From positions 1 through 45,642 of the forward strand of contig JAPPHC010000067.1 in the NCBI GenBank assembly GCA_028821145.1: DNA of 45,642 nucleotides. The letters run 5' to 3'. The position numbers and the translations under genes were made by a program. The DNA comes from Gammaproteobacteria bacterium. Its GTDB lineage: Bacteria; Pseudomonadota; Gammaproteobacteria; Steroidobacterales; Foliamicaceae. Each line of letters starts with the position of its first letter. The first letter of the stretch is position 1. Below, piece by piece: positions 7,685-16,582 of this stretch. The notes beneath the pieces are model-generated. The model had not been told where the DNA came from. It did not search any database and saw only the letters and a list, made by a program, of their open reading frames with translations.

Positions 7685-8548
7685 TCAGGCGGCTTTCTTT
7701 CGGGGCGGCCGGCGCCAGGTCACGGGCATGACCGAATCGGGAAGGCGTTCGCCCTCTTTCAGCAGCTCGCTGCCCTCGAACGGGTTTTTCCGGGCCGTCG
7801 GATTGAACTGGTAGCGGATGTCGCTGCCGATCCAACGTAGCGAGAACCCGAGACGGCGGCCCGCGTAGCCGGCCGTGCGCGGTTTCGAGGCGTGGATCGT
7901 CTTCGGGTGGATGATCAGCATGTCGCCCGCCCGCGCTTCCCACACGCGGATGTCCGCGTCCGGCGCGGCAACCCGCTCCAGCAGTTCCGACCAGGGATGG
8001 AAATTGAGCGGCGCTTCCACACCCTCCAGCGCCCAGGAACTCACGTAACGATGGGGGTCCTTGTTGGAGCCGGCGAGGGTAAGCAGAGGCGCATTGTCGG
8101 GGCCCATGTCGGTCAGGGCCACCCACATCGACGGGCTGTGTTCGCCGCTGAAAGGAAACAGGCACTCGTCGTTGTGCCAGGGAGTGGCCGTTTCCTCCGC
8201 GTTGCCTTCTTTCAGGAAGGTGCCGTCCACCCAGGCGCGCATTTCGTCCGAACCGATGACGTCGGCCACGATCTCGGCGCAACCGCATTCCTCGACCAGC
8301 TCCTGCATCTCGGGAACCCGCCAGTAAGCGTTGACCAGCCGGACGTAGCCGTCGTGGTCCTCGAATTCCACGTCGCGCATGGTCTCGTGGGGTCCGAAGG
8401 CCATCGACCCGTCGCGCAGTCCGGCGACGACGGAATCGATCACGCGGGTCATCCGTTCGACCCAATCCTGCGCAAAAACGCCAGGCACGTGGGCCACGCC
8501 TACTTCCCTGTAGGCGTCGATGATTTCCTGCGTTACCTTCGGATGCAC
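7685..8548 (-). CDS. Phytanoyl-CoA dioxygenase (PhyH) family Fe(II)/2-oxoglutarate oxygenase
   Basis: The 287-residue protein shows the Fe(II)-binding HxD as H125-N-D127 in PWHNDECL, and the distal His as H219 in AGDMLIIHPKTIHASKP. An Arg-containing strand (GRRLGFSLRW) follows and would bind 2-oxoglutarate. Family members hydroxylate small molecules, many of them lipids or natural products. The N-terminus (VTQEIIDAYREVGVAHVPGVF) is the usual opening of the family. The start appears to be GTG 8548, ten bases after the TonB-receptor stop on the same strand, so receptor and oxygenase are probably co-expressed. The substrate is not evident. Confidence 0.9.
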   Translation of the reverse strand: MHPKVTQEIIDAYREVGVAHVPGVFAQDWVERMTRVIDSVVAGLRDGSMAFGPHETMRDVEFEDHDGYVRLVNAYWRVPEMQELVEECGCAEIVADVIGSDEMRAWVDGTFLKEGNAEETATPWHNDECLFPFSGEHSPSMWVALTDMGPDNAPLLTLAGSNKDPHRYVSSWALEGVEAPLNFHPWSELLERVAAPDADIRVWEARAGDMLIIHPKTIHASKPRTAGYAGRRLGFSLRWIGSDIRYQFNPTARKNPFEGSELLKEGERLPDSVMPVTWRRPPRKKAA

Positions 8549-8558
8549 GTCGTGGTAC

Positions 8559-10964
8559 TTACATGCTGTAGCTGACGCGCAGACCCACCATGCGCGGGAT
8601 CGGACGGTAGCCGAAGCCGGACGGCGCGAACCCGTTGAAGAAGTCCACGTAGAGGTTGCCGTCGGTCACGGTGTCGTCATCCAGCAGGTTGTCCACGTAG
8701 AGCGCGGCGCGCATGTTCTCGCTGCGGACCCCGAGCTGGCCGTCCACCCGCCAGTAGGCGTCCTGCGTCGCCACATTGGCGGAAGATACGAAGCGCTCGG
8801 AGGTGTGGCGTGCGCTCATATCCACGAACCAGTCCCAGTTGCCGTTCAGGTTGGCCGTGTAGTTGCCGTTGAAATTGAGCTGATGCTCGGGCAGATCGGC
8901 CGGCCGATTGCCATCCTTGATCAGGAGACAGGCCGGCCGGGCGAAGTCCAGGAATTCGCCGCAGCCGCTCTCGCCGATTCGCGACGCGCTGGTGGAGACC
9001 ACCCGGAAATTGTCGAACTCGCCGTTGATGTAGGTGTAGGCGCCGGAGAGGGTCAGTTCTTCGGTGGCGCGCCAGTTCGCCTCGAACTCAAGACCCCAGA
9101 TCGTCGATTTGCCGGCGTTCTCGATCACCGGTTGCAACTGCTGCGCCTCTTCGTTGAAAATCTGGGACGAGACTTGCTGGTCCGTATAGTCCTGGAAAAA
9201 GGCGGCGGCATTGACAGCCAGCGCACCGCCCATAAGCAAAGCCTTGGCGCCCGCTTCATACGACCACAGCGATTCCCGGTCGAAGGGCCGGTCGAGCGAG
9301 AATACCGCGCCGTCCTGGAAACCGGAAGGTTTGACGCCCTTTCCGATGGCCCCGTAAAGGTTCAGGTTATCGTCCGGCCGATAGCTGAGCGCGACCCTCG
9401 GAATGACGTACTTTTCGGTGATCGTTTCGCTGTGAACGCCGGTGACCTGGCCGAACGAACTCAGTATCGGCGGCACTGCGCCACCCAGCGAGATCACGCC
9501 GTAGAAGAAATTGAACGGCGGATCGAAGTCAAGAATGTGCTGTATCTCCTCGTCCGTGTAGCGGACTTCGGCGGAAACGAACAGTTGTTCGGTAAGCGCA
9601 TACTCCGACCAGGCAAAAACCGACTGGTGGTCCGTGTAGCGGCTGATGTTGCGGCCCTCGCCATCGCGCGTATCGTAGAAGGCGGCGACGTCGGAGTCGA
9701 AGATCGGCCCGAGCGCCAGGCCCGTGTCGTTACTGCCGAACTGGTCCACGTCCTCCTTCCAGTACAAGGCGCCCAGGAGCCATTGCAAACGGCTGTCCGT
9801 CTGCGAGAAGATCCGAACTTCCTGGCTGAACTGGACAGTGTCATTGATGCGTTCGGTCTCCTGGAAGGCCCCCCTCACTACGCCATTGACCGACCCGCTG
9901 ACGAAATCGTTGTCCTGGAAGATGTCGTCGTGCGAGTCCACCCAACTGGTCAGCGACTTGAGTCCGAAGCTGCCGGCGTCCCAGTCGGAGATGACCGTGG
10001 CGCGGAAATACTCGACGTCCATGCCCTTGTAGTCCTCGCCGGTGCGGTGATTGATGTCGAACCCGATCGGACCGTCCACCAGCGGTCCGGAAAAGATCCT
10101 TGTGGTGGCCCTGTTCAGTACGATTTCCGCGCCCCCGGTCAGGTTCACGTCGGTATTGCCGTTGATCACGAAAGCGGCCTGGGGCGCGTAGCTCTCGTCG
10201 GAGTATTCCAGCCGCCCGTAAACGGAAAAGTTCTCGTTTGCCTGGAGCAGGAATGCGGCCGAAATGCCCATGCCGTCGCCGCCGCCCACGTAGTCGTCGG
10301 ACACCGTGTTCTTGTAGGAACCGCGCTCGTCGAACCAGTAGGCGTTGACGCGCACGCCGAACGCGTCTTCGACCACCGGCGCTCCTCCGGAGACCCTGAT
10401 CTCCTGGCCGGACTCGCTGTGCACCTCGAGAGCGGCCTTGAGGTCGTACTCGTCCAGGCTCGGGCGCTTGGTGATGTAGTTCACCGCGCCGCCGAATGCG
10501 GAGCGTCCGTAAAGGGCCGCCTGCGGACCCTTCACGACCTCGATCCGCTCCACGTCCACAAGCCGCAGGCGCGCGAGGCTCCCGCCGCCGGCCACCTGGA
10601 CATTCTGCGATGAAATATCGATGTCGTCGATCAGCAGGCCGACGCTGTTGCGGCCCTGTTCCGCCTGCAGGCCGCGCAGGGCCGGGGCGTAGTCATTCTG
10701 CGTGACCGAGCGGTCGAAGGTCAGGCCGGGCACGATCTTGGCCACGTCCTGCAGGTCGGTGAGGCCGAAATTCTCGATCTGCTCTCCGGTAATGGCCGTG
10801 ATCGCGACCGGAATATCGAAAAGGTTCTCCTCGCGCTTGCGGGCCGTGACGATGATTTCTTCCAGGACGGCCTCCTGGGCCGCCGCCGGGGTCTGGATGG
10901 CGCCGGTAGATAAAAGCGCCAGTGAGCTTGCTGCCAATACAGCATTCGAAGTAAGCCTTCTCAT
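8559..10964 (-). CDS. TonB-dependent outer membrane receptor
   Basis: This is an energised outer-membrane channel. The 801-residue protein has a cleavable signal (MRRLTSNAVLAASSLALL to AAAQ), a TonB-box-like EEIIVTARKREENLFD, a plug domain (IPVAITAITGEQIENFG, then VPGLTFDRSV), and a 22-strand-type barrel ending in an aromatic strand (MVGLRVSYSM). No N-terminal STN or carboxypeptidase-like domain is present. The VTARKREE plug type is common in receptors of sphingomonads and marine gammaproteobacteria that import organic compounds as well as iron complexes. A GGGAG lies upstream of ATG 10964. Neighbouring GPH transporters and the PhyH oxygenase suggest an organic substrate, which is inference. 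Confidence 0.95.
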   Translation of the reverse strand: MRRLTSNAVLAASSLALLSTGAIQTPAAAQEAVLEEIIVTARKREENLFDIPVAITAITGEQIENFGLTDLQDVAKIVPGLTFDRSVTQNDYAPALRGLQAEQGRNSVGLLIDDIDISSQNVQVAGGGSLARLRLVDVERIEVVKGPQAALYGRSAFGGAVNYITKRPSLDEYDLKAALEVHSESGQEIRVSGGAPVVEDAFGVRVNAYWFDERGSYKNTVSDDYVGGGDGMGISAAFLLQANENFSVYGRLEYSDESYAPQAAFVINGNTDVNLTGGAEIVLNRATTRIFSGPLVDGPIGFDINHRTGEDYKGMDVEYFRATVISDWDAGSFGLKSLTSWVDSHDDIFQDNDFVSGSVNGVVRGAFQETERINDTVQFSQEVRIFSQTDSRLQWLLGALYWKEDVDQFGSNDTGLALGPIFDSDVAAFYDTRDGEGRNISRYTDHQSVFAWSEYALTEQLFVSAEVRYTDEEIQHILDFDPPFNFFYGVISLGGAVPPILSSFGQVTGVHSETITEKYVIPRVALSYRPDDNLNLYGAIGKGVKPSGFQDGAVFSLDRPFDRESLWSYEAGAKALLMGGALAVNAAAFFQDYTDQQVSSQIFNEEAQQLQPVIENAGKSTIWGLEFEANWRATEELTLSGAYTYINGEFDNFRVVSTSASRIGESGCGEFLDFARPACLLIKDGNRPADLPEHQLNFNGNYTANLNGNWDWFVDMSARHTSERFVSSANVATQDAYWRVDGQLGVRSENMRAALYVDNLLDDDTVTDGNLYVDFFNGFAPSGFGYRPIPRMVGLRVSYSM

Positions 10965-10987
10965 AGGGATCTCCCGTCAGGAAGGCC

Positions 10988-11011
10988 AGCCGGCGTTTAG
11001 TCCGGCCGGCT
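10988..11011. repeat. Short inverted repeat upstream of the TonB receptor
   Basis: The arms agccggc (10988-10994) and gccggct (11005-11011) flank a 10-base loop, about 24 bases before the receptor start and within the 132-base gap after the GPH transporter gene. It could be a leader hairpin of the receptor mRNA, a weak terminator of the upstream pair, or an operator. No clear promoter was found in the gap. Confidence 0.35.
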
Positions 11012-11096
11012 CATTGGTGAATCGTTTGCATCGCCGCGACGCAAAGTCCCCAATGTCCCGAAGCCGCGACGAGCGCAACGCCCGTCCATGATCTTA

Positions 11097-12524
11097 TCAG
11101 ACGCCCCGGGGCTGCTCCTCTCCGCCTGCTGCACCCGCAGCCGCCCGTGCCGCCTTGAGTTTCTCCTCCGAGAGGTCGTACTTGAGCAGGAACACGAGGC
11201 TGAGTCCGTAGAGGGCGGCCGGAACCAGGCCCGCCCCGATGTAAATCGCCGTGATTGCGCTGGCGGGTTGTTCGGCCTGCATTCCCCCGGTGCCGGCCTG
11301 GTAGCCGAACCAGCCCAGGATATAGAGCGCAAGCGCCGGCCCGATCGCAAAGGAGAACTTCTCGACGGTCGTATAGAAGGCCGAAATCGTGGCCTCCCGG
11401 CGCATGCCCGTCTTCAGGTAGTCATACTCCACGGCATCGGGCAGCAGCGACGGACCCATCACCAGCACGCCGCTGCCGAACAGGCCCAGGAAGACGGCGC
11501 GGACGAAAACGTAGGACAGGGGATCCTGGGCCGTGGCGAGCAGCCAGGAGGCCGTCACGAGGGCATAGCCCGCCGTGCAGAGCATGTAGATCGAACGTTT
11601 GCCGTATTTCCTCGAGGCTCGACTCCAGAGCGGGAGAACCAGGATGATGACGACCGTGATCGTGACGAGGTAGACGGTCGTGAGCGTGTAGCTCATTCCC
11701 AGGATCACGACCTTGAAATAAACGCCCGTCACGCCGGCCGTCGCCAGCCCCAGAAGCTGGCCGAGCTTGGCGCCCAGCAGCAGCAGGAGCGGCCGGTTGT
11801 CGAAAGCCGTCCTGATCTGCGTCCCGATCGGGTACCGGTGTTCGGTGATCGCGGTCTGTCTTGCCGATCCGGTGCCGAAGAAGCAGTAAACGGACGCCAC
11901 GACAATGACTACCGCATAGATCCAGGCCATGGTGCCGTGCGCGCCGCGATCGTTGCCCAGATACTCGACCAGCGCGAACGAAAAGACCGAGATCAGCCCG
12001 CCGACGTTGACGAACGCGATCCGGTGGGCCATGAGCGAAGTCCGCACGTGATAGCTGTCCGTCATTTCGGCGGGCATCGCCAGGTACGGAATATTGAAGA
12101 CGGTGTAGCCGGTATAGGTCAGGAGCAGCGCTGCGAGCATGAAGGCGATCAGCGGCGTCTGGCCGGCGTACTCCGGCGGATTGAACGCCAGCGCGAAGCC
12201 CGCGGCGGCGATTAGCCCGCCAAGGAAAAGGAACGGGCGTCGGCGGCCCCAGCGGCTTCGGGTGCGGTCGCTGATGATCCCCATCAGGGGATCGGTGACC
12301 ACGTCGTAGAGCTTCGAGGCCAGCAGCAGGGTGGCCACGGTGGCGGCGCCTATCCCCAGAAAGTTGGTCATGAAGGGCGCGAGGATGCCGGCCGGCGTAT
12401 TCAGGACGACCGCCATGCCCAGCGCCCCGGCGCCGAAGTTGATACGCAGTCCCCTTGAGACTGCGTCCGCTGCTCCGGTCGCTTCAGGCGCGGGCGAAGG
12501 GTTTGCGTCCTCTTGTACTGTCAT
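11097..12524 (-). CDS. GPH-family MFS transporter (copy 1)
   Basis: This 475-residue, 12-segment membrane carrier belongs to the glycoside-pentoside-hexuronide:cation symporter (MFS_2) group. Supporting features are KLYDVVTDPLMGIISDRTRSRWGRRRPF-type loop residues between segments 2 and 3 (about 75-100), the NIPYLAMPAEMT segment, and the LLPDAVEYDYLKTGMRRE region. The family imports sugars and other small organics with a cation. It is the downstream copy of a tandem pair and starts 27 bases after the other gene, with a strong GGGGGAG site. The C-terminal tail (EEKLKAARAAAGAAGG) is charged and cytoplasmic. The substrate cannot be read from sequence. Confidence 0.9.
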   Translation of the reverse strand: MTVQEDANPSPAPEATGAADAVSRGLRINFGAGALGMAVVLNTPAGILAPFMTNFLGIGAATVATLLLASKLYDVVTDPLMGIISDRTRSRWGRRRPFLFLGGLIAAAGFALAFNPPEYAGQTPLIAFMLAALLLTYTGYTVFNIPYLAMPAEMTDSYHVRTSLMAHRIAFVNVGGLISVFSFALVEYLGNDRGAHGTMAWIYAVVIVVASVYCFFGTGSARQTAITEHRYPIGTQIRTAFDNRPLLLLLGAKLGQLLGLATAGVTGVYFKVVILGMSYTLTTVYLVTITVVIILVLPLWSRASRKYGKRSIYMLCTAGYALVTASWLLATAQDPLSYVFVRAVFLGLFGSGVLVMGPSLLPDAVEYDYLKTGMRREATISAFYTTVEKFSFAIGPALALYILGWFGYQAGTGGMQAEQPASAITAIYIGAGLVPAALYGLSLVFLLKYDLSEEKLKAARAAAGAAGGEEQPRGV

Positions 12525-12551
12525 GACTCCCCCCTGACCGTGGTGGGCAGT

Positions 12552-13958
12552 TTAGCCGCTCGGCTCGGGAATGGAACCGGGCGGGCGGCCGCGCAGCGCC
12601 TCGAGCCGGTCTTCCGATAGGTCGTATTTGAACAGAAAGACAAGGCTGAGTCCGTACAGCGCGGCCGGAGTCAGGCCCGCGCCGATATAGATTGCGATGA
12701 TTGCGCTTTGCGGCTGCTCGATCCGCATGCCTTCCGTGCCGGCCTGGTAGCCGAACCAGCCCAGGAAATAGAGCGCCAGCGCCGGGCCGACTGCGAACGC
12801 CAGTTTTTCAACGGTCGAATAGAAGGACGACAGGGTGCCCTCCCGGCGCATTCCCGTCTTGAGGTAGTCGTACTCCACGGCGTCCGGCAGCAGGGCCGCC
12901 CCCAGTATCAGGATGCCGCTGGCGCAGATACCGAGCAGTACCGCGCGGATGAAGACATACGAAAGCGGATCGTCCGCCGTCGCCAGCAGCCAGGTCAGCG
13001 TCACCAGCGCGTAGCCGGCGCTGGCAGCCATGTAGGTAAGGCGTTTGCCGTACCTGCGGGAAGCCATGTTCCAGACGGGAATGAAAGCAATGATGACCAG
13101 GCTGCTGGTATAGAGATACAGGGTCGTGAGCTGGTAGCTGAGTCCGAGGATCACGACCTTGAAATAGACCCCCGTCGCGCTCGAGAGCGACACGCCCAGC
13201 AACTGGCAGAACTTGGCCCCGAGCAGAAGCATAAGCGGCCTGTTGCCGAAGGCGGTCCGGATTTGCGTCCCGATCGAATGGGCATGCTCCTTCTGGAAAG
13301 TCTGTCTCGCCGCCGCCGTCCCGAAGAAGCAATAGGCGGACCCCAGGAATATGAGCATCGCGAACGCCAGGCCCATGGTTCCGTGAGCGGCCCGGTCGTT
13401 TCCCAGCCATTGGACGATCGCGAACGCGGACACCGCGATCAGCGCGCCGATATTGAGGAAGACGACCCGATGCGACATCAGCGTCGTGCGCTCGTGGTAG
13501 CTGCCGGTCATCTCCGCCGGCATGGCCATGTACGGAATATTGAATACCGTGTAGCCGGTGTAGGTGACCAGCAACGCCCCCAGCACAAAGGCGATGAGCC
13601 ACGCCTGACTGCCGATAGCCGGAGGATTGAAGACGAGCACCAGTCCGATGGCGCTGATGGCGCCCCCCAGCACGAGGAACGGTCGGCGGCGACCCCACCG
13701 CGTCGACGCCCGATCGCTGATTACGCCCATAAGCGGGTCGGTCACCATGTCGTACAGCTTGGAGACCAGCAGCAGGGTTGCCGCCGCTCCCGCGCCTATC
13801 CCCAGAAAGTTGGTCATGAACGGGGGGAAGACGCCGCCCATCGTGTTCAGGATGACGGCCATGCCCATCGCGCCGGCGCCGAAGTTCATGCGCAGGCTTT
13901 GCGGGAGAGCGCCATCGGCACGCGCGGAATCGTGCGTCGGTGAATTCGTGGTTTCCAT
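12552..13958 (-). CDS. GPH-family MFS transporter (copy 2)
   Basis: This is a close paralogue of the neighbouring transporter, co-linear throughout: SRGLRINFGAGALGM there matches PQSLRMNFGAGAMGM here, and the VEYDYLKTGMRRE segment is identical. It is 468 residues from ATG 13958 (METTNSPTHD); a TTG seven codons earlier is possible but less likely. Neither start has a clear ribosome binding site. It is the first gene of the leftward cluster and is divergent from mrp. The pair looks like a local duplication kept long enough for many conservative substitutions, so the two may differ in substrate. Confidence 0.9.
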   Translation of the reverse strand: METTNSPTHDSARADGALPQSLRMNFGAGAMGMAVILNTMGGVFPPFMTNFLGIGAGAAATLLLVSKLYDMVTDPLMGVISDRASTRWGRRRPFLVLGGAISAIGLVLVFNPPAIGSQAWLIAFVLGALLVTYTGYTVFNIPYMAMPAEMTGSYHERTTLMSHRVVFLNIGALIAVSAFAIVQWLGNDRAAHGTMGLAFAMLIFLGSAYCFFGTAAARQTFQKEHAHSIGTQIRTAFGNRPLMLLLGAKFCQLLGVSLSSATGVYFKVVILGLSYQLTTLYLYTSSLVIIAFIPVWNMASRRYGKRLTYMAASAGYALVTLTWLLATADDPLSYVFIRAVLLGICASGILILGAALLPDAVEYDYLKTGMRREGTLSSFYSTVEKLAFAVGPALALYFLGWFGYQAGTEGMRIEQPQSAIIAIYIGAGLTPAALYGLSLVFLFKYDLSEDRLEALRGRPPGSIPEPSG

Positions 13959-14042
13959 TGCGCAGTCGGACAGTTGCAACGAAGTCTAGCCGCTGGATTC
14001 CTCGGCGGCACTTACAATCAGGCCAGTTCTGCGGGAGGATGC

Positions 14043-15095
14043 GTGTCTCGGAATCTGGAAACGGCGGTTTTGGGAGTGGAGGCTCCGTTCGGCGGTTTGA
14101 CGCTGGGCGAGGCCGGGGGCCACGTTCGCGCGCTAAACGGAGACCGCGCCGTCGAGTTGACCGTGGGTTTTCCCTGCGACGGTTTTGTCGAAGAGTTGAC
14201 CGCGCGGGTCCGGGAAGCCACTTCCGTGGAAGAGGTGGTGGTTCGAACGAAGATCGCCGCGCACGCGGTTCCTCCGCAGGTGCAGAGGCTTGAGCAGGTT
14301 AGGAACATCATCGCGGTGGCTTCGGCCAAGGGCGGCGTGGGCAAGTCCACGGTGGCGGCGAACCTGGCCGTCGGGCTGGCGATGGACGGCGCCGCCGTCG
14401 GGATCCTCGATGCGGACATCTACGGTCCCAGCGTGCCGCGGATGCTGGGTCTGGAAGGCGAACGGCCCCGCAGCGCCGACGGCAAGAGCTTCGAACCCCT
14501 GCGGGCGCACGGCCTGCAGGCCAGTTCCATCGGTTTTCTGGTGGATACGCGAAGTCCGGTCGTCTGGCGTGGCCCGATGGTGACGCAAGCTCTGATGCAA
14601 CTGCTTGGCCAGACGCGCTGGAAGGACCTGGATTACCTGATCGTGGACATGCCGCCGGGCACCGGTGACATCCAGCTGACGCTGTCGCAACGCGTGCCGC
14701 TGGCCGGCGCGGTGGTCGTGACCACGCCGCAGGAACTGGCGGTGGCCGACGCCCGCAAGGGCATCGCGATGTTCCGCAAGGTCAACGTGCCGGTGCTGGG
14801 CGTGGTGGAAAACATGAGCGCCCATGTATGCCCGCATTGCGGCCACACCGAAGCGCTGTTCGGAGAAGGCGGAGGCGCGAGGCTGGCCGGCGAGTTCGCC
14901 CTGCCGCTGCTGGCGCAGCTCCCGTTGTCCGCGGGCGTGCGAGCGGCCACCGACGACGGCCGATTGGTGGCGCCTTCGGAGCCCGACGAAGGGGGCGATT
15001 ACCGGGCGCTTTCGAGGGCCGCGGCCGCGCGACTGGCGGGCATGGCGCGCGGCGCGAAGACGGCATTCCCTAAAATAGTAGTAGAGTCCGAGTGA
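14043..15095 (+). CDS. mrp: Mrp/ApbC (NBP35-type) iron-sulfur carrier P-loop ATPase
   Basis: This cytoplasmic [4Fe-4S] scaffold/carrier ATPase has 350 residues. An N-terminal DUF59-like domain (1-75) is followed by the deviant Walker A SAKGGVGKST (95-104), the switch motif DADIYGPSVPRMLG, DMPPGTGDIQLTLSQ, and the cluster-binding CPHC (263-266). The start is taken as GTG 14043: a GGGAGGA lies seven bases upstream and the protein then opens exactly at the DUF59-like domain. A TACAAT at 14013-14018 is a possible -10. It heads a rightward run with scpA, scpB and rluB. In many proteobacteria it sits next to metG; here metG is 11.5 kb away. Confidence 0.95.
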   Translation: MSRNLETAVLGVEAPFGGLTLGEAGGHVRALNGDRAVELTVGFPCDGFVEELTARVREATSVEEVVVRTKIAAHAVPPQVQRLEQVRNIIAVASAKGGVGKSTVAANLAVGLAMDGAAVGILDADIYGPSVPRMLGLEGERPRSADGKSFEPLRAHGLQASSIGFLVDTRSPVVWRGPMVTQALMQLLGQTRWKDLDYLIVDMPPGTGDIQLTLSQRVPLAGAVVVTTPQELAVADARKGIAMFRKVNVPVLGVVENMSAHVCPHCGHTEALFGEGGGARLAGEFALPLLAQLPLSAGVRAATDDGRLVAPSEPDEGGDYRALSRAAAARLAGMARGAKTAFPKIVVESE

Positions 15096-15101
15096 TCGAC
15101 A

Positions 15102-15932
15102 ATGACCGATAAGCAGCAACTGTTCGAGGAGCCCGCCCCCGCGGCTAGCCTGGCGGTCGTCTCGGGCGAGCCGTACGTCGAGGCGCCCGCCGACCTTTTC
15201 ATTCCGCCGGAAGCGCTGCGCGTGTTCCTGCAGTCCTTCGAGGGCCCGCTGGACCTGCTGCTCTACCTGATACGCCGCCATGACCTCGACATCATGGACG
15301 TTCCGATTACCGATATCTGCGAGCAATACGCGCAGTACATCGAACTGATGCAGGAGATGGAGCTGGAACTCGCCGGCGAGTACCTCGTCATGGCTGCAAC
15401 CCTGGCGGAGATCAAGTCCCGCATGCTGGTCCCGCAACTGCCGCTGGAGGAAGAGGACGAGGAGGACCCGCGCGCCAGGCTGTTCGAGCGCCTGCTGGAG
15501 TACGAGCGCCTCAAGCAGCTGGCCGCCAGCCTGGAAGAGCTTCCCCGCCAGGAGCGCGACGCGTTTCAGGCCAGCGTGGACGCGCTCGAGGACCAGCGTC
15601 CGCGGGAACTGCCCCAGGCGACGCTCAACGAGCTGGCGCTGGCCTATGCCCGCGTGATCGAGCGGGTGCGATTCAGCGGCGGCTGGGCGGTGCAGACCGA
15701 ACAGTTGTCGGTGCGCGAGCGCATGTCGGACATTCTCAAGCAGGTTTCGGGTCGGGAGTTCACGGAATTCACCGAGCTGTTCGATCCGTCCGAGGGGCGC
15801 ATGGGGGCGGCCGTGACCTTCTCGGCCGTGCTGGAGCTCGTTCGGGACAACGGCCTGCAGGCGGTCCAGAATGAACCGTTCGCGCCGATCTACGTCAGCG
15901 GTCCCACGCACGGCAAGGACGCCGCGAAGTGA
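15102..15932 (+). CDS. scpA: Segregation and condensation protein A (kleisin)
   Basis: ScpA is the kleisin that bridges SMC heads in the chromosome-condensing Smc-ScpAB complex. The 276-residue protein has the N-terminal signature FEGPLDLLLYLIRRHDLDIMD and ITDICEQYAQYI, a central acidic region (LPLEEEDEEDPRARLFERLLEYERLK) and a C-terminal winged-helix region. It has about 35 extra N-terminal residues before the conserved block. It lies six bases after mrp and overlaps scpB by four bases. Confidence 0.95.
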   Translation: MTDKQQLFEEPAPAASLAVVSGEPYVEAPADLFIPPEALRVFLQSFEGPLDLLLYLIRRHDLDIMDVPITDICEQYAQYIELMQEMELELAGEYLVMAATLAEIKSRMLVPQLPLEEEDEEDPRARLFERLLEYERLKQLAASLEELPRQERDAFQASVDALEDQRPRELPQATLNELALAYARVIERVRFSGGWAVQTEQLSVRERMSDILKQVSGREFTEFTELFDPSEGRMGAAVTFSAVLELVRDNGLQAVQNEPFAPIYVSGPTHGKDAAK

Positions 15933-16582
15933 ACGCCCCGGATACGCGCAACCTGGTCGAGGCGGCATTGCTGGGGGCGGGACGGCCCCTCAACATGACG
16001 CAACTCCTGAGCCTGTTCGATCCGCTGGAGGAAGTTGGCGAAGACGAAGTGCTCAAGGCCCTGGGCGACCTGGAACGGGACTATGCCGGGCGGGAAATCG
16101 AATTGAAGGAAGTGGCCGGAGGCTGGCGGGTGCAGACCGGTGGCGCGGCCGCGGAGCGGCTGACGAAGCTGGAGCGCTACCGTCCGCCGAGGTTTTCGCG
16201 CGCGCTGCTCGAGAGTCTGGCGGCGATCGCCTACAGGCAGCCGATCACCCGCGCGGAGATCGAGGAATTGCGCGGCGTGCGCCTGAGCGGCCACATCATG
16301 CGCACGCTCATGGAGCGAAACTGGATCGAGGTGGTGGGCCACCGCGAAACGCCGGGCCGGCCCGCGCTTTACGGCACGACCGGGGATTTCATGGACTATT
16401 TCGGACTCAAGCGCCTCGACGATCTGCCCTCGGCCGGCGAATTCGCCTCCCCGGACGATGCGCCTGCCGCCGCTCCTCCGGGAAGCCGTTCTTCCGACGC
16501 TTCCGACGGCGTTGGAGAGCAGGGCGCGGGCCTCTTCGACGCGGGCTCCGATCCCGGCGAAACCGCCTCCGCCCCCGATTGA
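15929..16582 (+). CDS. scpB: Segregation and condensation protein B
   Basis: ScpB is the winged-helix partner of ScpA in the Smc complex. The 217-residue protein has the two family blocks: LVEAALLGAGRPLNMTQLLSLF at the N-terminus and SLAAIAYRQPITRAEIEELRGV followed by GRPALYGTTGDFMDYFGL. The final ~45 residues are Ala, Ser, Pro and Asp rich and probably disordered. It starts at GTG 15929, overlapping the scpA stop (GTGA), and its own stop overlaps the TTG start of rluB, so the three genes are translationally coupled. Confidence 0.94.
   Translation: MNAPDTRNLVEAALLGAGRPLNMTQLLSLFDPLEEVGEDEVLKALGDLERDYAGREIELKEVAGGWRVQTGGAAAERLTKLERYRPPRFSRALLESLAAIAYRQPITRAEIEELRGVRLSGHIMRTLMERNWIEVVGHRETPGRPALYGTTGDFMDYFGLKRLDDLPSAGEFASPDDAPAAAPPGSRSSDASDGVGEQGAGLFDAGSDPGETASAPD

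Noticed and set aside
14133-15968. 611-codon open frame on the minus strand opposite mrp and scpA
   Set aside because: Both overlapped genes have strong family motifs and good starts; this translation has none.
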